In this document: positions 17,187 through 24,923 of the stretch, piece after piece
How the letters are laid out: the number at the start of each line of letters is the position of its first letter
Numbering within the stretch: the first letter of the stretch is position 1
From: an uncultured Eubacteriales bacterium
GTDB taxonomy: Bacteria > Bacillota > Clostridia > Peptostreptococcales > Anaerovoracaceae
NCBI GenBank assembly: GCA_902801255.1
Contig: CADCHO010000005.1
Span: 1 to 64,000, forward strand
DNA: 64,000 nt
Direction of reading: 5' to 3'
Notes under the pieces: generated by a model
Told to the model about the DNA's origin: nothing
Database searches by the model: none
What the model saw: only the letters and a program-made list of their open reading frames with translations
Made by a program: the position numbers and the translations under genes

Positions 17187-17537
17187 TTATTTTTCAAGGA
17201 TACGGACTTCCCTGATGAAGAAGTCCGTGCCTTCAATAATTTCTTTGTCAAAGCTGCCGCATTCCGGGCACAAACCTTTGTTTACCACTATAGGGAACTC
17301 TGTCCCGCAATTCCGGCAGAGGCCTATGGCCTTTATCCTTTCTATGATGAGCTCCGAACCCCTGAGGAAATCATAATCGTCAGATATGACCTCGTATCCG
17401 TCCTGGAGAAACTCGGGGATCACAGATGTGGCCTCGCCGACCTCGATCACGATCGCATCGACGTGATCGAGGCCGTTCTCTTCAACTACTTTTCCGACTT
17501 TATCTACGACACCGTAAAGAAGCGTTAATTCATGCAT
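17187..17537 (-). CDS. hypA: HypA-type nickel metallochaperone
   Basis: A 116-residue protein starting MHE, where His2 is the family's nickel ligand. Two zinc-binding pairs lie at CRNC and CPEC, spaced by twelve residues, the canonical HypA knuckle. HypA delivers nickel to [NiFe]-hydrogenase or urease. No other hyp gene and no hydrogenase subunit lies in the window. It starts 14 bases after the large Fe-S/FAD gene and is followed 24 bases later by the PP2C gene, so all three are probably co-transcribed. Confidence 0.88.
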   Translation of the reverse strand: MHELTLLYGVVDKVGKVVEENGLDHVDAIVIEVGEATSVIPEFLQDGYEVISDDYDFLRGSELIIERIKAIGLCRNCGTEFPIVVNKGLCPECGSFDKEIIEGTDFFIREVRILEK

Positions 17538-17551
17538 CTGTCAGAGCTCCT

Positions 17552-20260
17552 TTAACGCTTGCCTGCGTCGCCTCTGTTGTTGTCTTCCTTGATGAATTTC
17601 TTGACAGCGATCTTCATCTCGCGGTTCTTGCGGTAATTCTCAACATAATTCTTACGGAAGCGGATCGAGTGGATCGGCTCGTTGAACTTTTTGATGAGAT
17701 GTATCGCGTCGAATTTACATCTTGTTGTGCAAACGCCGCATCCGATGCATCTGTTCTGGTCTACCTTAGTAGCTCCGCAGCCGAGGCAGCGGGCTGTCTC
17801 AGCCTTGAGCTGCTCCTCTGTGAAAGTAAGGCTTTCATTGCGCTTTGTGCCCACTTTAGACGCATCTACCTTCGGGATCTGGCGCTTTATGTTGTCCCAG
17901 CTGATGTGATTGAAATCGAGATCTGACTTGTCGAGCGCTGTGTACTCTCTTCTGTCTCTTGCGAGAGTCAGGCTGTGGCCAGGCCATACGAAACGGTTGA
18001 TGGAGATGGACGCCTCTTTGCCTGCTGCGATTGCATCGATGCAGAACTTCTGTCCTGTATAGATGTCTCCGCCGGCAAAGATATCAGGCTCGCTTGTCTG
18101 GTATGTGAGCGGATCTGCAATAACGAGCCCCCTCTTGTCGGTCTCAACATTTACGCCTGTGAGCAGCTTGCCCCAGTCAGGTCTCTGACCGATACAGTAA
18201 AGCACCATCTGGCATCTTGCCTCTTCCGTAATGCTGTCGTCAAACTTAGGATCGAATCTGCCTTCCGCGTTCTTGACGCTGGTGCACTTGCGGAACTTTA
18301 TTCCCTTGACTCTTCCGTCTTTTGTTGTGGCGATCTCAGTCTGTCCCCATCCGTCATGAATGTTGATACCGTCTTCCTTGCAGTATGCCTGGTCCTCTTC
18401 ACCCATAGGCATCTCATCATAGGACTCGAGGCAGTAGAGGTCGACCTTCTTTGCACCGTATCTCTTGGCTGTACGCGCTACGTCAGCTCCGATGCTTCCA
18501 CCGCCGATGACTACTACATTGCCGCTGAGTTCTACATCATTGCCGCGGTTGATATCCTTCAGGAACTCAACACCTGCAACAACTCCCTTCGCGTCATCGC
18601 CAGGAATGCCGAGCCTGCCGCAGTTCTGGAGTCCGATGCCAAGGTAGAATGCCTCGAATCCCTGCTCACGGAGCTCAGGAATCGTTACATCAACACCGAC
18701 TTCAACTCCGCATTTGAATTCAACTCCGAGAGCTCTCAGAACGTCGATCTCAGCCTCAACTACGTCCTTTTCCAGTCTGAACGCAGGAATGCCGTTTACG
18801 AGCATGCCGCCCGGTCTCTTTTCCTTTTCAAAAACAGTTACTTTATATCCGCCTGCTGCCAGATAGTAAGCACAGGAGATTCCCGCCGGACCGGAACCGA
18901 TGACAGCGATCTTCTTGTCATGCTCCCAGAGCTTTCTTGGGATGAATCTCTTTGAAGCTTCGATCTCTCTGTCAGCGATGAATCTCTTGACCTCGTCGAT
19001 GGCGACTGCCTGATCGATCTCGCCTCTTGTGCACTCGTTCTCACAGTTATGCGGGCAAATGCGTCCGCAGACTGCAGGCAGCGGGTTCTCTTTCTTGATG
19101 AGCTCGAGGGCTTCCATGTACTTGCCCTGAGCGGCCAGTCTTATATATCCCTGAATAGCGATATGTGCAGGGCATGTGGTCTTGCATGGCGATGTGCCGG
19201 TCTCGACCACGTTCTTTCTGTGGTCTCTGTAATCGGCATCGTATCTTTCCGGACCCCACTCCTGCTCATCAGGGAGCTCTGTAGGGATCTGAACAATAGG
19301 TGTCTTTGAGCAGATCTTCTGTCCGAGTTTGAGCGCATTGTTTGCGCATGTCTCTACGCACTGTCCGCATGCCACACACTTTGATTCATCGATCTCAGCT
19401 ACATAGTTGCTGCGGACCATGTTAGGTGCTCCGTAGTATGTGGCGCTTCCGATAGCCATGCAGCTCTGCGGCTGGCAGTTGCAGATAGCAAACGAGATGC
19501 CGCTCTCGAGTGTAGTTATCTGATGGACGCAGCCCATTGCCTCGGTTCTCTCGAGGTGCTCATAAACCTGCTCCTTCGTGAGTTTTTCTCCGCGGCCGTG
19601 TCTGATCATGCTCTCTGCGAGCAGACCCATGTAGATGCACATTCCATCTTCAAGATCGCCGGTTCCTTCGCCCATGATGCGGCGGACCCTGCGGCACTGG
19701 CACGGTACTCTGCAGAAAGCACCTCCGAGCGTTGTCTCGATCAGTGTGCTGAGCCTCTCCATTGTCATGATCTTTGTATCTGCCGGAAGTGCGCTCTCAA
19801 CAGGAACGACTCTCATAATGCCGACACCCATAGGCATCGATGCAGCGACCTGACCGTAGGATTCGAAAGCATGCCTCTGGAAGAGATACGAGATCTCAGG
19901 ATGCGATTCATTATATTCTTTACTTCTGGCCAGCTGGAACTCGAAGATACCCGGCGCGAAAGGAACGAGCAGATAGATCTTAGCTCCGCCCTTTCCGAGC
20001 TTGACATCCATGAAGTAGGCGTTATCAGCGCAGCCTTCAAGGATCCTTTTTACCTTTTCAACCGGCATTCCGGTTTTCTTCGCCAGGCCTTTCGCAGTAG
20101 ACGGCATGACGAGTTTCATTTCGCTCATGACCGCAAGCTCGTCATCGGTCAGCAGGTAATCGAGCAGCTGATACTCCGCGCATTCAGGAGTGATCTTGAG
20201 CTCACCCTTATTCGCCATTTCGGTCGCAAGCTTTATAAGCTTGTCTTTTCTGGTTTCCAT
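17552..20260 (-). CDS. Large Fe-S / FAD oxidoreductase (GltD-like)
   Basis: The 902-residue product starts at METRKD, with GAGGGAGA upstream. The N-terminal part (to about 290) includes a winged-helix-like stretch and a Cys-rich region (CRVPCQCRRVRR, CNCQPQSC). A ferredoxin cluster follows, CVACGQCVETC near 300. The centre (about 360-790) matches the glutamate-synthase small-subunit family: Cys-rich CGRICPHNCENECTRG, FAD motif VIGSGPAGISCAYYLA and NAD(P) motif VVIGGGSIGADVARTAKR. The C-terminus has further Cys pairs, CLGCGATKVDQNRCIGCGVCTTRC. It should move electrons between NAD(P)H and an unknown acceptor. No GltB large subunit is nearby, so it is not glutamate synthase in the usual sense. 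Confidence 0.82.
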   Translation of the reverse strand: METRKDKLIKLATEMANKGELKITPECAEYQLLDYLLTDDELAVMSEMKLVMPSTAKGLAKKTGMPVEKVKRILEGCADNAYFMDVKLGKGGAKIYLLVPFAPGIFEFQLARSKEYNESHPEISYLFQRHAFESYGQVAASMPMGVGIMRVVPVESALPADTKIMTMERLSTLIETTLGGAFCRVPCQCRRVRRIMGEGTGDLEDGMCIYMGLLAESMIRHGRGEKLTKEQVYEHLERTEAMGCVHQITTLESGISFAICNCQPQSCMAIGSATYYGAPNMVRSNYVAEIDESKCVACGQCVETCANNALKLGQKICSKTPIVQIPTELPDEQEWGPERYDADYRDHRKNVVETGTSPCKTTCPAHIAIQGYIRLAAQGKYMEALELIKKENPLPAVCGRICPHNCENECTRGEIDQAVAIDEVKRFIADREIEASKRFIPRKLWEHDKKIAVIGSGPAGISCAYYLAAGGYKVTVFEKEKRPGGMLVNGIPAFRLEKDVVEAEIDVLRALGVEFKCGVEVGVDVTIPELREQGFEAFYLGIGLQNCGRLGIPGDDAKGVVAGVEFLKDINRGNDVELSGNVVVIGGGSIGADVARTAKRYGAKKVDLYCLESYDEMPMGEEDQAYCKEDGINIHDGWGQTEIATTKDGRVKGIKFRKCTSVKNAEGRFDPKFDDSITEEARCQMVLYCIGQRPDWGKLLTGVNVETDKRGLVIADPLTYQTSEPDIFAGGDIYTGQKFCIDAIAAGKEASISINRFVWPGHSLTLARDRREYTALDKSDLDFNHISWDNIKRQIPKVDASKVGTKRNESLTFTEEQLKAETARCLGCGATKVDQNRCIGCGVCTTRCKFDAIHLIKKFNEPIHSIRFRKNYVENYRKNREMKIAVKKFIKEDNNRGDAGKR

Positions 20261-20340
20261 TATTCTCTCCCTCTTAAATTGCAATATATAATGCAGATTT
20301 GTATCTAATGCATACCTGATAAAATTGTATCATATACAAT

Positions 20341-20375
20341 AAAAAAAGACTCGGAGAATTTGCATCATCCGAGAC
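20341..20375 (-). terminator. Terminator of the 74-residue gene
   Basis: On the minus strand CTCGGA and TCCGAG pair around a twelve-base loop, followed by seven T residues, 28 bases past the stop of the small gene. Confidence 0.8.
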
Positions 20376-20402
20376 TAAAAATGCGGTTCTGGTTTCCTTT
20401 TA

Positions 20403-20627
20403 CTAATAGACTTTTTCTATATCTTCCTGAGATATCCCATTAGCTGCGCAAAAGCCCTCAAGCTGTGCCGGTGATTTTATCAGCATTATCTCATGCAGCT
20501 GGTTGCTGTTCTTCTCCCTTGCACACAAAACCTGTTCACCGGTGCATATACTGCATCTGAGAACAGGCTCGTAATCGCCTTTTGGCATTTTCGGATATTC
20601 CTTTTGTTTCTTACTGAACAATCCCAT
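20403..20627 (-). CDS. Small hypothetical protein with a Cys pair
   Basis: A 74-residue protein starting MGLFSKKQKEYPKMPKGDYEP, chosen because GGAAGGGC precedes this ATG. It contains CSICTGEQVLC near residues 24-34 and a C-terminal LEGFCAANGISQEDIEKVY. Similar small clostridial proteins are sometimes labelled aspartate dehydrogenase, which is not credible at this size. The function is unknown. It is transcribed alone. Confidence 0.7.
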   Translation of the reverse strand: MGLFSKKQKEYPKMPKGDYEPVLRCSICTGEQVLCAREKNSNQLHEIMLIKSPAQLEGFCAANGISQEDIEKVY

Positions 20628-20704
20628 ATCTGCCCTTCCATTTCTGTGTTTGTGCTTATGATTCTCATAACGCACTGTTGTTTCACTGCCGTGTACCGCC
20701 TATA

Positions 20705-22069
20705 TTATAAACCATTTTTGCCTTTGCTTTTCCGCATTTTTCGTGCATATGTCAGCGCCTGCTTCAAAGCAGATTCCTTTTCTATGCCTGCGAGCCTCAG
20801 CTTGTGTGCATAGGCAAGTATTTCGCTGAAATCTTCACCCGGCTCAAGCCCTGACTCTATGAGGTCACGTCCCATGACATAAGGCTTTGCCATCGTCTCT
20901 TCATAAGCTTTCAGTCTTTCCAGAAGAAACTCCTTATCTCCCGAAAAGGCATCCGCACCCGAAAACACCGGTTTATCCGCCTCTGCAAACCAGATGAGAT
21001 CTCCGGGAACGGCTGCAGCGTCAAACATTCTGTTGGTGGATTTAAGCACAGGCTTTGAATATGCAGCTACGTTAGGCCTCATGTGGAGCGGCACCATGTT
21101 GAAGACATAATCCCTGATTTCCTTCTCATTGGTGAGACGGTCAATGAAGGCCTCCACAAGAGGCATCCCTTTAACCTCATGTTCATAGGCGTGGATACGG
21201 CCGTTTTTCAGTTCTGTCGTTACTATCTTGCCGAGATCATGCGTAAGAGCCAGCAGCATGAATCGGTACGGTTCAGAAACGCGGTCCCTGAATGCAGCTG
21301 CCCTGTCGATGACTTCCATCGTATGTGTCCAGACATCACCCTCCGGGTGGAAGACGGGATCCTGCTCAAGCCCGATAGTCTGCTTCAGTTCCGGAAACCA
21401 TACATCCAGCTGATCCATTGCACGGAGAGATTCAAAGAATACAGAAGGTTTGTCTGCTTTAAGGAGTGCCTTTTTGAGCTCTTCTTCAACGCGCTCATGC
21501 GAAAGAGTCGAAAGATCGATGCCGCGGCACAGCTCAATGGTATCGGGAGCTATGGCGAAATTGAATCTCGCCGCGAACTGCGCTCCGCGCAGTACCCTCA
21601 GAGGGTCCTCGATGAAGCTTGCCGGATCTATATGCCTTATGACCTCTTCATCGAGGTCGCGGCGGCCGCCAAAGTGATCGACCAGCTCGCCCGTCAGCAC
21701 ATCCTCCATCATGGAATTGATCGTGAAATCGCGGCGCCTCGCCGCTTCGCGCGTTCCTATAAACGGATCCACCTCTACATCAAAGTCACGATGCCCGGTC
21801 CCGGTCGCGCGCTCGCGCCTCGACATCGCTATGTCTATGTCTTCGCCTTTCAGGGCGAAGACCCCAAAGCTTTTTCCGTAGGTCAATGGCTCCCCGATCT
21901 TTTTGAGAATCTCAAATAGCGCGGCCGGCTCTATTCCGTGCACCTCTATATCCACATCCTTATTGTCGATACCAAGCAGCCTGTCGCGCACAAAACCGCC
22001 GACATAGAACGTCCTCCCGCCGGCTTCGCTCACATATTCAGCTATCCTCTCCGCGATGCTCTTACTCAT
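20705..22069 (-). CDS. cca: CCA tRNA nucleotidyltransferase with HD domain
   Basis: A 454-residue enzyme starting MSKSIAERIAEYV. The class II nucleotidyltransferase head has YVGGFVRDRLLGIDNKDVDIEV (GG plus the catalytic DxD) and RRRDFTINSMM. A helical body follows, then an HD phosphohydrolase domain with ALTHDLGK. It adds or repairs the CCA end of tRNAs; a poly(A) polymerase role is a less likely alternative. The ATG lies within the last eight bases of the upstream YkgJ gene, so translation is coupled. Longer upstream starts would overlap that gene further. Confidence 0.88.
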   Translation of the reverse strand: MSKSIAERIAEYVSEAGGRTFYVGGFVRDRLLGIDNKDVDIEVHGIEPAALFEILKKIGEPLTYGKSFGVFALKGEDIDIAMSRRERATGTGHRDFDVEVDPFIGTREAARRRDFTINSMMEDVLTGELVDHFGGRRDLDEEVIRHIDPASFIEDPLRVLRGAQFAARFNFAIAPDTIELCRGIDLSTLSHERVEEELKKALLKADKPSVFFESLRAMDQLDVWFPELKQTIGLEQDPVFHPEGDVWTHTMEVIDRAAAFRDRVSEPYRFMLLALTHDLGKIVTTELKNGRIHAYEHEVKGMPLVEAFIDRLTNEKEIRDYVFNMVPLHMRPNVAAYSKPVLKSTNRMFDAAAVPGDLIWFAEADKPVFSGADAFSGDKEFLLERLKAYEETMAKPYVMGRDLIESGLEPGEDFSEILAYAHKLRLAGIEKESALKQALTYARKMRKSKGKNGL

Positions 22070-22604
22070 TGTCGTCCATGTCCCTGGCGCGGGAGTCTCC
22101 CCAGACCATGTCATAAATCAGCGGGTCGCGTATAAGGTGCTTCCACGCAGTATACGTTGCCTGCACGAAACGTTCGTCTAACTCTGTTTCTTCTTCTATC
22201 ATCGGACAGACATACGGAAGCTCGTAATCATTGAAGACCAGCCGGAGCGTACCGTCCCCGTCAAGATGCGGAAGCAGCGGAAAGCTCCTGCACTGTATAG
22301 GTCTCATATTTCTCGGGCAGTGAGGAGGTGTCTTGCATCTCACGAAAAAGATCTTTCCTTTCCACGAACCCGGCAGCTCATACTCATCAGTACTGAGTGA
22401 GTCCCAGGTGAGCCAGTCGGCATGCTTGTCGTGTATCTTTTCCTCGCCCGGCAGCAGCATTATGCCCATATCCTCGTCCGTATATGCCGCGTTGCAGCAG
22501 GCTGCGCCGCAGATAGTACCGCAATCGAAAGGGACCGGCGATACTCTGTCGAGCAGCCGGTAAATAGCTTTATATGTTCTCTTTCTTGTGGCGCCTTTGA
22601 TCAT
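22062..22604 (-). CDS. YkgJ-family cysteine cluster protein
   Basis: A 180-residue protein with Cys clusters CGTICGAACC (about 28-37) and CKTPPHCPRNMRPIQCRSFPLLP (about 90-112), the pattern of the YkgJ/zinc-or-iron chelating family. The function in the family is unclear; roles in Fe-S or tRNA modification have been suggested. It overlaps the WYL gene stop by four bases and the cca start by eight, making a tightly coupled three-gene run. Confidence 0.75.
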   Translation of the reverse strand: MIKGATRKRTYKAIYRLLDRVSPVPFDCGTICGAACCNAAYTDEDMGIMLLPGEEKIHDKHADWLTWDSLSTDEYELPGSWKGKIFFVRCKTPPHCPRNMRPIQCRSFPLLPHLDGDGTLRLVFNDYELPYVCPMIEEETELDERFVQATYTAWKHLIRDPLIYDMVWGDSRARDMDDNE

Positions 22605-23596
22605 TTATACCTTTCCGCCTGGCGTTTGATCTCTGACTTTATCTGCTCCACCACGCTGTCAGGTGCAACCACTCTCACATCGCCGTCGATGCCCATGATC
22701 CAGCCGAAGAACTGCTTGCTGACCGCCACGGTTATAGTTGTGCGGAAGTGGTCATCATCTATAGGAGCGATGATTATATCCTTGCCGAAGCGGTCGATAA
22801 ACACGCTTACCAGGCGGTTTTCCGCTTCAATGGTGACTTTCGTCTCATCACCTGCAAACATCCCGAACAGAGTGTTGGTGTAGTGCGCGATATTGAATTT
22901 CCTGAACGCTTCATGCCCCTCGCGCTTTTCGTCAAGGATCCCGATCTGCGTCATCTTGTCGACGCGGTAATGTATGATAGTCTCATGCTTTGAATCGTAG
23001 GCTACCAGGTAATACTTTTCGTCGTCCCACATGAGAGCCCACGGGCTCAGCCGGTACCACTTGCCGTCATAGCGCGGTTCCATCTCCTTTTTGAGATTCC
23101 AGTCGAAGTATTTGAAGCGTATCTGTCTGTCTTCACCGATGGCCGCATGTATCTTGTCCACGTTGTAGTAGATGCTCTCGTTCATGGTCTTCACACGGCC
23201 CGAGATTATCACCTGCCTGTGGAGCTGCGATCCTTCATACTTGCTGACCAGCGATTCCAGCTTCTTGATGAGCTGAGCGGATTTCTTGTCAGTTATGAAT
23301 TTTGCCGACTGTACCGAATCCACCAGGAGCTTGAGTTCCGGAAGCTCAAAATCCCTGCTGCCGAGGTAATAGTAGAAGTTGCGTCCATCCTTCTCCGAGA
23401 TTATGTCGAACCCAAACCTGCGCAGTTCCTCGAAGTCCTGATAGAGAGTCTTTCGGTCAGCGTTGACGCCCTCAGCCGCCAGCTTAGTAATTATTTCAGG
23501 CATGGTAAGCTTGTGCGTATCGTCGGTCTCTCTCGAAAAGAGCTGCACGAGATACAGCATTTTCAGTTTCTGATTTTCACCTTTGCGCTCTGCCAT
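22601..23596 (-). CDS. HTH-WYL transcriptional regulator
   Basis: A 331-residue regulator with an N-terminal winged helix (SRETDDTHKLTMPEIITKL to KTLYQDFEELRRFGFDI) and a central WYL domain with SPWALMWDDEKYYLVAYD and IIHYRVDKM. A C-terminal WCX-like extension ends in VVAPDSVVEQIKSEIKRQAERYK. WYL proteins bind small ligands or nucleic acid and control transcription, often in response to DNA damage or phage. GGAG precedes the ATG by about eight bases. It heads the WYL-ykgJ-cca run. Confidence 0.88.
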   Translation of the reverse strand: MAERKGENQKLKMLYLVQLFSRETDDTHKLTMPEIITKLAAEGVNADRKTLYQDFEELRRFGFDIISEKDGRNFYYYLGSRDFELPELKLLVDSVQSAKFITDKKSAQLIKKLESLVSKYEGSQLHRQVIISGRVKTMNESIYYNVDKIHAAIGEDRQIRFKYFDWNLKKEMEPRYDGKWYRLSPWALMWDDEKYYLVAYDSKHETIIHYRVDKMTQIGILDEKREGHEAFRKFNIAHYTNTLFGMFAGDETKVTIEAENRLVSVFIDRFGKDIIIAPIDDDHFRTTITVAVSKQFFGWIMGIDGDVRVVAPDSVVEQIKSEIKRQAERYK

Positions 23597-23608
23597 TGAA
23601 ATGCTCCG

Positions 23609-23806
23609 CTATTTGATAAGGCCTGCTTTTTTTGCCTCTTCTATGATCTTCGGAAATTCAGCGAGTGACACCTTGACATCATGCTTCTTCGCAAAGCCCA
23701 GGAATTCTCCCATCGTGATCTTATTATCAGCAAGGATACCGTCTACCTCTTTCTTCAGTTCAGGGTCAGTATCATACTGCTTGATGAGCTCTTCTACAGT
23801 TGCCAT
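23609..23806 (-). CDS. Small Nif11-like helical protein
   Basis: A 65-residue protein with a good AAAGGAG site. The sequence MATVEELIKQYDTDPELKKEV to MGEFLGFAKKHDVKVSLAEF resembles the Nif11/nitrile-hydratase leader fold, with its early DPEL and later helix ending in a hydrophobic pair. It stops right after a short AGLIK tail, so it has no core peptide and no double-glycine cleavage site. It overlaps the tyrosine phosphatase gene by 13 bases. The family resemblance is modest and the function unknown. Confidence 0.6.
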   Translation of the reverse strand: MATVEELIKQYDTDPELKKEVDGILADNKITMGEFLGFAKKHDVKVSLAEFPKIIEEAKKAGLIK

Positions 23807-24285
23807 ATCATTCTCCTTTCATTTATATACTCTAAAAGGCCCTCACAGCTTTCTTTCACATCGCGCCATGTGGCATCAAAGTTGCCCGTATACCACGGGT
23901 CGGCGACCTCATTGCCGGCTCTGTCCGTATAATCGAGCAAAAGGCTGATCTTACTGTCGGGATCGCCGCCTGTGATCCTTTTTATATTCCTTATATTATT
24001 GTAGTCCATGCAGATGATCATGTCGAAGCAATCATAGTCATTTTTTGTCATCTGCCATGCCCTGTGGCCGCCGTAAGGAATGCCCTTCTCAGCAAGTTTT
24101 CTTCTCGCCGGCGGATAAACGGGATTTCCTATCTCTTCCCGGCTGGTTGCTGCCGAATCAATCACGAAACTGTCCTCGATCCCTTTTCTGCGTACCATTT
24201 CCTTCAGCACATACTCTGCCATAGGGCTGCGGCAGATATTACCATGACATACAAATAATATTCTTATCTTTCTATCTTTCTGCAC
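23794..24285 (-). CDS. Low-molecular-weight protein-tyrosine phosphatase
   Basis: A 163-residue phosphatase with the P-loop FVCHGNICRSPMAE (CxGNxCRS; nucleophile Cys, phosphate-binding Arg) near the N-terminus and the general-acid loop VADPWYTG near residue 125. The GTG at 24285 is preferred, with GGAAAGAAG about eight bases upstream; a TTG at 24303 would add six residues. The upstream sequence is the end of a decayed ybjQ copy. It is coupled by a 13-base overlap to the Nif11-like gene. Confidence 0.9.
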   Translation of the reverse strand: MQKDRKIRILFVCHGNICRSPMAEYVLKEMVRRKGIEDSFVIDSAATSREEIGNPVYPPARRKLAEKGIPYGGHRAWQMTKNDYDCFDMIICMDYNNIRNIKRITGGDPDSKISLLLDYTDRAGNEVADPWYTGNFDATWRDVKESCEGLLEYINERRMIWQL

Positions 24286-24289
24286 TATT

Positions 24290-24349
24290 CTACTTCTTTC
24301 CAATAATCTTTACAGCCGTGCCGTACGCCAGCACCTCAGCAGCGGTATT
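24290..24349 (-). pseudogene. C-terminal remnant of a YbjQ-family (DUF74) gene
   Basis: Minus-strand codons read NTAAEVLAYGTAVKIIGKK then stop. The AEVLAYGTAVKI stretch is the conserved end of YbjQ/DUF74 proteins, normally about 105 residues long. A TGA stands in frame directly upstream, and only eight bases separate that from the stop of the next gene at 24360. The rest of ybjQ is gone, so this is a deletion scar. The identification rests on about a dozen residues. Confidence 0.55.
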
Positions 24350-24359
24350 TCAAAAAAAG

Positions 24360-24818
24360 CTATTTTATTTTGGAGTCGTCCCCAACAACACTGATTATGT
24401 GGTCGAAATTGGTTCCGTTTATTTCATACGCGCCTTTGATACCGAGCAGCGCTTCCCGGTCTGCCCTTTTGCAGAACTTCAGTATCCGCTCCGCCTGTCC
24501 GGCAGGATCGTCGGATTTGTCATAGAATGTTCCCCTCTCAGTGCTGTAACCGACAGGCCATTGTCTGAATGTATCCGGATCGACATAAATGTCTATGTAT
24601 TTTCCGTGGAAGCTGATGTCGAACCAGTTCGTACCGAACGAATAGGCTCCACCATCGAGACTGCCGTCTTTCAGAAAACATTCCCGCGCAAAGTAGCAGT
24701 TGTCCGGCTCACTGAACCATATCTTCACAAACTTGTCTTTCCTTGTGGTGAACCATGCTCCTCCGCTTCGTATATTCTCTATCATCCCGCTTTTAAGCGC
24801 TTCTTTTTTGTTGCTCAT
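24360..24818 (-). CDS. Hypothetical protein
   Basis: A 152-residue protein I do not recognise. It begins MSNKKEALKSGMIENI and is rich in aromatic residues in the middle (AYSFGTNWFDISFHGKYIDIYVD). It ends DHIISVVGDDSKIK. There is no signal or membrane segment, so it is cytoplasmic. A GGAG lies before the start. Its 3' end abuts the ybjQ remnant, so the natural C-terminus may have been altered by the same deletion. It faces away from adenine deaminase across a 105-base gap. Confidence 0.6.
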   Translation of the reverse strand: MSNKKEALKSGMIENIRSGGAWFTTRKDKFVKIWFSEPDNCYFARECFLKDGSLDGGAYSFGTNWFDISFHGKYIDIYVDPDTFRQWPVGYSTERGTFYDKSDDPAGQAERILKFCKRADREALLGIKGAYEINGTNFDHIISVVGDDSKIK

Positions 24819-24923
24819 ACCACCGCTCCGCTTTTATTCTCAGATGTTCATTCTGCCTGTATTTTACCATAATGCACACCCTTGAATATATGCTATACTC
24901 ATACTGACAGGAGGTGAACAATT

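Noticed and set aside
17552..20260. Glutamate synthase small subunit (gltD)
   Set aside because: Only the central part matches; the protein is nearly twice as long with extra Fe-S regions, and no gltB large subunit is adjacent.
20403..20627. Aspartate dehydrogenase
   Set aside because: A name sometimes attached to this small family, but 74 residues cannot hold the enzyme and no Rossmann motif is present.
24819..24923. Purine riboswitch ahead of adenine deaminase
   Set aside because: The gap to the start is 105 bases and I see neither the conserved loop sequences nor a terminator hairpin.
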